DNA of 64,000 bases. It comes from Heliocybe sulcata. Its lineage: Eukaryota > Basidiomycota > Agaricomycetes > Gloeophyllales > Gloeophyllaceae. Below, piece by piece: positions 55,461-64,000 of the stretch (position 1 is its first letter; the number at the start of each line of letters is the position of its first letter). A program made the position numbers and the translations under genes. Under the pieces are notes generated by a model. The model was given only the letters and a program-made list of their open reading frames with translations, was not told the origin of the DNA and did not search any database. The DNA lies in the NCBI GenBank assembly GCA_004369045.1, contig ML213503.1, positions 2,664,924 to 2,728,923 on the forward strand, written 5' to 3'.

Positions 55461-57507
55461 TACGAGGCGATACGTCGAGAATGTCGCTGCACTACCCAGA
55501 GCGAGTGGTCTCGTGAGTGTCTAGTCTTTTATGCGACTATTCATTCTGATGATTTACAGGTACTATGGTATGTTCGTCGGCATCAGATGAAGGGTCACCC
55601 TCTGTCAAGCTGCTCCGGAAAACCTAGTGCGAGCGGCCGGGACTGTGGAGGTCCGTCACTGTTCGCATCGACAACCCAGGAGGTGCGCGCTCATTTTCGC
55701 GTTCTAAGTCTTGACCTCTATCCTTTCTGGAGTTGCATGCATGTTCTTGTTTGCGGACCACCATGCCCTCATCCCGCCCCTCCTCTCAGGCCTTCCCGAC
55801 CGCTTCCCGGTGCTGTCTATATATGCACGAAAGCATGCCCGCTCTGGGGCCGAGAGGACGACCGGTCCGGCTGCAGGTGTTCAGACGGGTAGGGCACGTC
55901 AGGCAGTCTCGGCGCAGGCACCGAGTACGTCCGCTCCTCGGAGTTGATGTCAACAAGCTCTATGAGGTTATTCTCGAGGGGCCGCGGGCGGCGACAGCAA
56001 TGCCGGAGAAGGCACGGCTGGTGTGCATGGAGGAACCTGAGAGGGTGTGATGCAGGATGCGCGTGGAGCCATAAATGAAGGTCTCAAGTAAGGTGTGGAC
56101 GGAGAATAGGGATGCAGTCAGCTCGGACTGATAATCGATGTGCGACAGAGTCTTGGCCGTAATCGTCGCGGCCACCACCATCCAGTGCTCATTCCAGGAC
56201 ATCGCGAATGCAATATTACAAAAGGCTCAGTCTCTCACTGAGAGTACGTCCTCCACCTGCATCATGATATAAATATGCAAGGCTGGCTATTTCGGGTTCG
56301 CCTGCTTCTGTTGGTGCAGACACACCTCAGCACTAGTGCGGTCTTGATAGTACGTGCAACAGCCATCTTCACGTTCGACCTTGAGACATTCTAGCCCCCT
56401 GCATCCATGCGCCGTCTCAACCCTCGTTGTCCAGATGCCCAATTCTGCGGGTATCGCAGCAGACTTTCTCAGGTTCGCTCGCCGACGTGCTCGGTATTGG
56501 CGTCTCTACCGCAGTGAGTGATGTGGGTGCGATATGTTTGCTTATGCAGCTAATTTGACTCTTGCAGTCTCTCTAATCGTCAGCTCTCGACATCTGACCC
56601 AATCAGTAAGTGGTGTCTACAGATTCGCTACCATTGTTTTGGAGCGTTGGGCTGCGGGGAGGCGATGCGGGCATGGAGATTGTAGGAATATATTCTTGTT
56701 GTCTCCAGAAGTCAATGACAGGGGTTTATAACAAGCTTACGAGTACGGTGCGAGTACATGGTGATGGTATGAATCTTAACTGGTTTGATCTTGCGAGAAA
56801 GTACGTTGTTGCCCGTTGGGTTCACTGGCATTGCCAGTAGATCTCGGCAGGGAGAAGACCTGGTGTCGATATGTAAATAAAATGGCTTTGCCAGTATAAT
56901 TTACTATTCCGGAGGTCGCTCTTGCAGCAAAGTTTCCTAGTTTTGCCATTTGTACTAAAACTGGCAAAGGCGGCGCAAGCCAGTAAATTCTAACGGGATA
57001 GCCGGCAGATGTCACACACCTTTGCCGGTCGTAACAAATGGAATCTCTGCAAGGCGTCGTTCGCATCGGGTGCTCAAGCGCTCGTGTCTCGCGAGACGCA
57101 TGTTGATCTCCGTAAGCAGACTTCGTCCCATCCTCCGACTCAGTCGGCTGTAGAACTCGCATCTCATTGATATCGCGAGCAGTAGATGCCCTGGTGTCCA
57201 TCCAGGTGAACAACAACAAGCAACCAGGGACTGCCTGTGAAAAGGCCGAGCCATTGGTTGTTTGACTCTTCCGGTAGGTATTCCAGAGGGTGACGTCAGA
57301 CAGCAGAAGGAACGGAGGTACGCAACATCAGGAAAGTTCTAGCCTTCCTCATCCTGAGATTCAGATGTGGATGTTCGCATGGCTGAGGTTGAGGCCGAGG
57401 GCGTCCGAGCGATCATGCCGCAGGCTTTGCAGTGACATCAGCGAATGTCGTAGAATATCAGAATTGTGATACAGGTCTCTAGCCTTCCGGAGGCAGACAC
57501 AGGATGT
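55461..57507. other. Gene-poor stretch
   Basis: Short frames only. A Pro-rich frame at 55733..56050 (PSSRPSSQAFPTASR) could be more of the decayed coiled-coil gene. Around 56880..57030 the word TTTGCCAG/CTGGCAAA occurs several times in both orientations, perhaps a tiny inverted-repeat remnant. No gene is supported. Confidence 0.35.
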
Positions 57508-58246
57508 CTATGATCCAGTCCCGGATATAAGAAAATGAGGCGCGATTGGGACGCGCGGGTCGTTCAGAACAACACACGACCCTCCAGCCGAGATGTCACC
57601 CAGAGACTTGGTCGGACAGCAGGGTAGCAAAGATGGCCAGGCCAGACTTGATCCACGGAACTGCGGCAGCGAATCTGGGGAGCTGTCAAAGGCATGATAT
57701 GCGCCAAGGCCATGGGTCTCGGTCTGGACAGTGAGCCGACGAAAGGAACGACTGCACGTCAACTGTCGCCGCGCTGATCATGGCTACGACTGGGAACAGT
57801 GGCTACGACTGGGAACAGGATCATTCCAAGACGAACCATAATGCCGGTACGAGGAAATGCTGACGGCGATAGCATCGTGACTAGATAAGGCGCAGTGAAT
57901 CCAAAGGGGAACAATGGCAACTGCTGACTCGACCGAACGGCAAGCTCAGCCAGGGAAAAGGCCAGGAAGTAAGGATGTCGACTTGTTCTTCAGCAGTGAT
58001 ATGGGAAATACTCAGAGAGGAGCCTAGTACTTACAAACCAAGGGTCATATGAGTAGCGGACAGGAGAATGCTCTGGGTACACTCCCGGACCGCGCGGAAG
58101 AGGAGGGGCGTTTTGATGCCAACGAGAGGCGTTAGAACGGAACGGCGGCGATATGGCAGGATTACTTGCCCGGCAGAACTCGCTTGGGGGCCGATAGTTG
58201 CAATGCTAAAAGGCAGAGTCCCACCGCGGCCCATGATGCGTCTCAC
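57508..58246 (-). pseudogene. Possible remnant of a DHA-type MFS transporter
   Basis: On minus, separate frames show weak resemblance to fungal drug-transporter helices: IKTPLLFRAVRECTQS (compare the LPxxFQAVRG region), FLALSFSLAELAVRSS, and AAVPWIKSGLAIFATLLSDQ followed by a stop. No splice set gives one open frame. This is resemblance by eye only, and it may be wrong. Confidence 0.25.
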
Positions 58247-58678
58247 GAACGCCTAGTTATCATTCATGACGTGCCCAGAATGTCCCGAAATCGGCCAGAA
58301 AGCGCGCTCGATACGCTGCATTACTTGCAGCCAGCGCCGACCGATGAGATGTTTAATGACCAAAAGGTTGCGTAGCAGCCCTTGCAGCTTGCAGAGTTGT
58401 GAGGGAGAGCGAAGGGAAGCTGAAAGTCACAGGAAAGGACGAGAAACTGTGGGAATCCGAGTAAAGCCGGCGGTACGAGCATACAACGGACCAGAATCGG
58501 CAGGCTCGCTCCTGTCATTGCGAGACTCGGCGGTAAGCACACTCGCCTGCCCATTTCCATACCGTTTCAGCGTTCTATATAAGAGCTTCGTCAGCTCGTT
58601 TCGAGCGCTCGCTCTTACCCCCCTTCCTGACGCTCTGCCTTGACGCATCCATTGTCTTCGCCTTTATCCCTAGCAATC
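58247..58678. promoter_or_regulatory. Upstream region of the Yippee gene
   Basis: A 432-bp stretch without a gene. TATATAAGAG at about 58575 lies roughly 100 bp before the Yippee start codon and is a good TATA candidate; pyrimidine-rich sequence follows it, as in many fungal promoters. Confidence 0.45.
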
Positions 58679-59189
58679 ATGGGCATGAGCTACCGCCAGT
58701 ACCTGCATGGCGCCCGCATCTACGGGTGCTCCGGCTGCAAGACGCATCTCGCCACTATCCATTCCATGGTCTCCAGGGTATGCCTTCTCCCAGGTCCTGA
58801 TGTCTTTATAGACTCACGCCCTTCGCAGGCATTTAACGGTCAGCACGGGCGAGCCTACTTGTTCGACATTGTGTGAGTCCCGCGTGTCCTGTTACGCATA
58901 GCTCTCTGATCCGTATCATGTCTTGGCCCGTACATGCAGAGTCAACGTGGTCGAAGGTGAACCGTCAGATCGCCAAATGACCACCGGGAATCACACCGTG
59001 CGCGATATCTACTGCGTCAAGTGCGGTGCGACGCTGGGCTGGAAATACGTGAGTGCATCGGTGCATCTTGACGTCACGCTGATCCGCTCATGTCGAACGC
59101 TATATTAGGACCGAGCATACGAGCCTTCCCAGCGGTATAAGGAGGGCAAGTATATCCTCGAACGTAATCTCCTTACCGACGTCCAGTAG
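58679..59189 (+). CDS. Yippee-family zinc-binding protein (110 aa)
   Basis: Exons: 58679..58777, 58829..58872, 58940..59048 and 59109..59189. Yippee proteins (YPEL in animals, Moh1 in yeast) are short and strongly conserved, with a beta-tent fold that binds zinc through two CxxC pairs. Here these are Cys17/Cys20 ([15 protein letters not shown]) and Cys73/Cys76 ([16 protein letters not shown]). Other family marks are [15 protein letters not shown] and [15 protein letters not shown]. Yeast Moh1 acts as a GID-type E3 substrate adaptor partner. The gene is intact, unlike its neighbours. Confidence 0.92.
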
Positions 59190-60948
59190 TCGGGCAGACA
59201 TGGCGTCGTCATCGCCGGTCTACTCTATCCACACCATGGGCGTCCTGCACTGTTTCGGCATCGGTCTCCATCTGTCCACCCGGACGCATCGCATATGAGC
59301 AAGATACCTCGCATGCCTGGCTATCGTCTAACGCCAGACCACATAGTGTTGAACTCACTTAATATCGCTTCTCGGACTACGAGGACTTCCGGCGTTCTAA
59401 CCTCGTCGCTCAATACTTCGTTCCAGGTTGGCTGGGGTAATAGGGCTCCCGGGCATGGTTGCCCGGGTCGGTGGCTCGCTGGCAGGAGTCTTGTCAGCTC
59501 TTTGCTGTATAATATCGGCGCACAGCATTGGTCCAGGACCCACCATCTCCGACCGTGTTCTCGCAGCCTTTCTCGCCTGAGAGTAGCTCATCTCGAGCAC
59601 TCTCATTATGATGTATGTATATACAATCACGCCTCCGTGGGCTGAAGGCCATGCGCCACCTTCGACATATATACACCATGTACCATTTGTCTCCGGACTG
59701 CTTTCTGATTGCTTAGTATCTTCCACCGATTTCTGATGTATTCTGTACTTACGTATACGTAGCCATGGCCAATGATTATCACGACCACTTAGTCAGTCCA
59801 AATCATATGCGCGTAGCGATGCTTCGGTCAGGTACTCGCCACCATCTTCCCGCAAGACGCGGACCGACCATACGGACGACCTGGACGGCGCAAATCCAGA
59901 TCCCGATTGTTGATGCGAAGAGCTTCTGCTCACACGGACGACCTGCCTACTCCGCTCCGAAACAAGGATCCTATGGGGCACCACTTCATTGAGCTGACAC
60001 GCTATACAGCAAGTACCCCAGGGAACGAGAGGCGGAGTAAATGAAACTAAACCAGGATCATCCTTCATTTAGAGTATACCTAAGCGTCGTTCAGACGTCA
60101 TTGCGTAGCACGATCACAGCCTTCATTATCCGTCGAAGTCCCACCGAGTCCTCCGTCGGGATGAGTCAAGCTCGCGCTTCGTCTTGTACCTGGCTCGGCT
60201 ATTGGTTGGCACATATGCGAGCCGACAGCATTCGTTATCTGACTTCTTCCAGAAAGCTCAGCGATACTCACTTTTCCTCTATTTGACGAGCTCTCAAAGC
60301 ATGGCTTCCCTATCAGGATAAGCCACACGACCCTACAGAGCGACCAGAGCATTCCCAGCAGGATCCACCTCCTCCCCCGTGCGTATATGAACGCTTAAAG
60401 GGCGCATCACCGCCGCAGCGTCGGAACACGTTGTGGCGATGAGGATTTCGGATTCCGACCAGGCACCACGAAAGCACAAGGCCAAATCACCTGAGCAGTG
60501 AGCAGAACAACGACGACGACGAGAGAGAACCAGTAGATGCTGCGAGGCTTGGAGCAGTCGACGAGGTCGCGATTAGAGTTAAAGTTAATTAGGGACGCGT
60601 TATTTGGGCGTATTTGGACGGCGCTATGACTGGGGTGATGCCGGGAAGCCGCAACCCCAGCCGGAGCGACAGCCACCTCCAACCCAAAATTCTGGGCAAC
60701 GGTATTTATCAGGCGCGCTATATAATCCGCACCCCATGCAAACGGCCAGATCAACCTAGTCCTCTTCCCCGCCCTCGACTCGCCGCACCGTCCATCACTA
60801 GAATCAATTCTAGGCTTTCCTTCCTCCCCGCCGTTATAGACCTATAGAAACGTATCTTATCATCGCAGGGAATTATGGGTATGAGGCCACTGTTCGTCGA
60901 ATTTCATCAGTCACTCATGCGTCTCGACTATCCCTAGCTGCCACCACG
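59190..60948. other. Gene-poor stretch
   Basis: About 1.8 kb. One minus frame at 60407..60754 (115 codons) has a hydrophobic run (SIYWFSLVVVVVLLTAQVIW) and could be a small membrane protein, but nothing else supports it. The remaining frames are short and overlapping. Confidence 0.3.
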
Positions 60949-61248
60949 ATGCCCTCTGGATCATCTCCCTTCAACCCTTTCCGAGCGGCGCCGAGCACTT
61001 CCTCACCGCTAGCGCGGTCGTCACCAGTGCCCATCAGCCCGTTCCAGCGGCCAACACCGACGCGAAATGTGTCCTTCGCACGTTCGCGTCCGCTCCGCCC
61101 ATTCGCATCTGTAGCCAACTCTCTGCCCCAGGCACAACCTGGGCAGAAGGGAAGCAAGGGCGCACCAAAGCTCATTGAGCCTCCAAAGAAGTTCTCCGGG
61201 ACTTTCTCGCTCAACTTGACGCAGGCGGAGTTGAGCCGGCAGGATTGA
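60949..61248 (+). CDS. Possible small Ser/Pro-rich protein (99 aa)
   Basis: A single open frame from an ATG in good context (CCACGATGC) encodes a Ser/Pro/Arg-rich protein (MPSGSSPFNPFRAAPSTSSP, then PKLIEPPKKFSGTFSLNL). No domain is recognised. The opposite strand is also open over most of it, a common effect of GC-rich sequence, so coding status is uncertain. Confidence 0.33.
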   Translation: MPSGSSPFNPFRAAPSTSSPLARSSPVPISPFQRPTPTRNVSFARSRPLRPFASVANSLPQAQPGQKGSKGAPKLIEPPKKFSGTFSLNLTQAELSRQD

Positions 61249-64000
61249 AGAAGTTCTCCAACCTATTCTCTAGACTCAAGACCAAGCATCCATTCATTCC
61301 TCTCTTCCCCCACCGGCCTCTCCGCCCATTCCACTCTCTCGTCCGACTCATCACTCGCCGCAACCCACACCCTGTTCCCCGTATCTCCGCCTCTTATCGC
61401 ACTTCCCACGACGTCTTGCTTGCGTCTTGTCTCGGGAACGTTAAATTCGTAAATCGTCTGTACTTGTACTGTCCGGCACTGCATCCTTGACCATTGTTTC
61501 AATAGACGCTCCTAATGGGCACGCTTGATTTCCAGTTTTCGCAGCTTTCCTGTTGGCACTACTTGTCCATCCTGTTTACCGTACATGCATATGCTCGTCG
61601 TACTGTTAGCTCACCCATATTTATCTATTTATTCTGCAGCAATCCATTTGCTCAGTAACAGACTCATGATTCTGGATGGATGCAGCTCTATGGAATAGGT
61701 TAGCGTTCGGGCATATTAACCGGGACTACACCAGAGAAACCCGGTTAGAACTGCTATTGGCGTGACGATGGGCAATCACGTTAATCAATTATCACATGAA
61801 TATTGCTGCCTTGAAGAACCTGCTCCAGCAATAACAGATACGTCTCCGTACCTGTGTGAAGCGCGCGATGCAGAGTGCATAGCCATTCTGTACATGGCAC
61901 GGGCGAAGCGGCCGCAGGTATAGTTTATGACTGCGTTTGATGATCAAGGGTGGCATGGAGCAACGTCGAGACACCGTCATAACCTCGGATAGGCGTTGAG
62001 ACAGTAAAGGGATCTACAGGAACATCCGCTGATGAAACAGGGCAACCCGACAAGCGAAGGCTTCCCTGGCCGAGCGCGTCGCAGAAGCGAGGACAGAGGA
62101 GGAATCGAGCCTCAGTTCCCCAGCGCGGTCAAATGCCAGGTAAGCATGAATTATCCTATGTACCTGCGGCGACATGCAGAGCTCCGGAAGCGAGAATAAG
62201 CCAGAGCTCGTAAGGCGACAAGTACGCGGGCGCCAGGAAAAATGCGAATTTGAGCTTACTCTATTTAAGTTGAATCTAAATTTAGCCGTTCCCGGATAAA
62301 TGATCTTCCAGCACCTAAGTTCAACTCTAGTCGCCTGTCTGATTGCGTCGACTGCACTGCACCTCATACCACCGCGGACATCTGATAGTGTTTTACAGAC
62401 ACTTTTCAGTGGGAATTAGCTGAATGTATCGTTCTCCAGTTGCAGTGGGTGGCTCTCAGCCAAACTGACGTACGGCATAAATACGCCTACACGCACGACA
62501 GCTCGCTAATTGTCTTGAACATGCCTCAGCTTCGGGAGTACGGCCCAGAGCAACCTGCTGGCTCATCTTTCTCTGTCTTCCTGTTATAAGTAAGCACTGA
62601 CCCTCTTGCCCGCCAATGTCTGACAACCCATTTTGCTCTAGGGATAATGCGGATTGGATGCTCCTACGGAACCCCAATGCACCCGTATCTGGCTTTCTCA
62701 GGTGCCGACTCCATGTCATATGTCCTTTAAATCTTGGGGGCTTGTCAAAATTAGGAGGTCCTCTTGAGCTCCGCTGCGGCCCGCGTCGCCCACAAGTACG
62801 CCAACGTCGTCCTTTTCACTTTCTATATGGAATCTCGCCCGTAAACCGCCGTTCGTGAGAAGATAAATAAAGTTCTCGGTATCCCCGGGTGCGCCCAAGC
62901 TCGAGGCCGAACCTCACCGCGCAGGACGGGATCCACGGATCCTTAACAGCCCCCCTTGGCCAAACGCCCAATACGTACGTGTTCCCTGTGTGCTGCTGCC
63001 CGGGTGCAGCCTCGCGGCGAACGTGTTGTAACTCATCGAGTCAATATAACTGCACTGAACCTTGTGAACCGCTCTATGGGCCTAGGAAGGCAATGCTATC
63101 TGGCCATCTTTCAATCGATAGACGCCGAACGAGCCCTTCGACTTAATACCACGCCTAGTCGCTCGGGGCTGCGACATCCTTTCCGGAGTTACTGTGCCCT
63201 TTATCCAGATAGGAGGAGCGTCGAGCATACGTCAAGTGGGTGAATTGCCAGGTCCCTCTTCGTACATCCGCACACGCTGAGCCACTTACAGTGGACGGCT
63301 CTCCAGACGATCCAGGCTCACATGGGCGGTGGGGATAACCTCACACTGTCTCCATCCCTTCTTTAGATCGCGCGGAAAGCGATGGCGCGAGCCAGCAGGC
63401 CAGACCGTGCCTGTGCGCTGGATCGGGCACATCACCATTGAGCCAGCTCCCGTGAGTCCTACTGGTCCGCAGCTGCCGAGTAGAACTCTCTATGACCTAT
63501 TCTCTCATTTTATTTAGCATTGAACAATAGGCTCGACGTCTTTCCAGGGCTAGCGCTAGTTGACCGAACAAGACCGACTTAGACCGCCCTCCGTGCTCTC
63601 ACAAACCGCCGAGTTAATCACAATGTGATTCTTTAGCATCGTGGTACGTTACACGGATTGTCCCGATTGAGATGCAGTGCAGTGCAACTAAATGCGTATG
63701 CCTCAACTATCAGACCTACTGATGCCGGCAGAACAGAAAACGTCTCTCTTCTGGGAACATAGGGAGACCTCTCATGCTCCACCCAGCATCTGCCGAGACC
63801 CACATTTCGGATGCTGTTGTAGGTCAGGCGTCTGCAAGTCGCCATGTTCAGAAGGGTACCAGGTGGTATGGGGTTAGCTTCCAGCGATGATATCTCATTC
63901 CAGTATCTCACGGCTATCCATTTTCAGCCTACTTCCAGCTTCATAAGACACGAGTCACAACTTCGAGGGACAATACTCCGAGCACGCAGGGTGATTACAA
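61249..64000. other. Gene-poor window end
   Basis: About 2.7 kb without a supportable gene. Frames are short, overlap on both strands and show no domain. A small hairpin with AACCGGG/CCCGGTT arms lies near 61720..61750. Sequence composition is like the rest of the window, so this may be decayed genic DNA or a region with very short exons that I could not join. Confidence 0.4.

Noticed and set aside
62888-63520. Possible enzyme exons near the window end
   Set aside because: Short frames with no domain, and no splice chain could be closed.

Overview
This window looks like nuclear DNA of an agaricomycete fungus (Basidiomycota). Genes are dense and lie on both strands. Nearly every gene is cut by many 45-65 bp introns with GTRNGY donors and YAG acceptors, several exons are only 6-15 nt, and the protein set is fungal (URB2, UTP4, HAS1, TIM10, GLY1, SGF11, BET1, ULP1, Yippee, a CBS/PB1 protein). 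Exon models below were built by hand from splice sites and frame continuity. Unless a model is marked partial, its phases close exactly.

Layout. 0.2-4.3 kb: a small fungal protein, an unresolved gene and an RWD-RBR ubiquitin ligase, all on minus. 4.6-17.2 kb: URB2 (+), threonine aldolase (-), a ZNF706-like zinc protein (+), TIM10 (-), UTP4 (+) and an Mpv17/SYM1 protein (-). 17.5-24.1 kb: nested DNA transposons. A Mutator-like element with perfect 92-bp terminal inverted repeats and a 9-bp target duplication carries a RecQ-like helicase fragment and sits on the edge of a 5.4-kb composite TIR element, which itself holds several smaller inverted-repeat elements. A 125-N assembly gap lies inside. 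24.2-31.4 kb: peptidyl-tRNA hydrolase 2 copy 1 (-), the HAS1 helicase, a TMEM33/Pom33 protein, a flavin amine oxidase and a small membrane protein. 31.4-35.6 kb holds one disordered-protein gene and otherwise nothing I can support. 35.6-50.1 kb: CBS/PB1 protein, SGF11, an MFS transporter (-), peptidyl-tRNA hydrolase 2 copy 2, a UPF0658 Golgi protein, BET1 and ULP1 (-). At 50.4 kb there is an intron-containing tRNA-Met. 50.5-64 kb is poorer: unresolved minus-strand exons, two decayed copies of a coiled-coil gene, a possible transporter remnant, an intact Yippee gene, and a gene-poor end.

Function. Three ribosome-biogenesis factors (URB2, UTP4, HAS1) lie within 23 kb. Short shared promoters separate RBR/URB2, TIM10/UTP4 and PTH2/HAS1. 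The rest is housekeeping: mitochondrial import, ubiquitin and SUMO turnover, ER/Golgi membrane and SNARE functions, and SAGA regulation. I see no retroelement, CRISPR array or biosynthetic cluster. The most unusual features are the nested transposon locus with its readable order of insertion, and the two PTH2 paralogues that keep identical internal exon lengths, including a 6-nt micro-exon.
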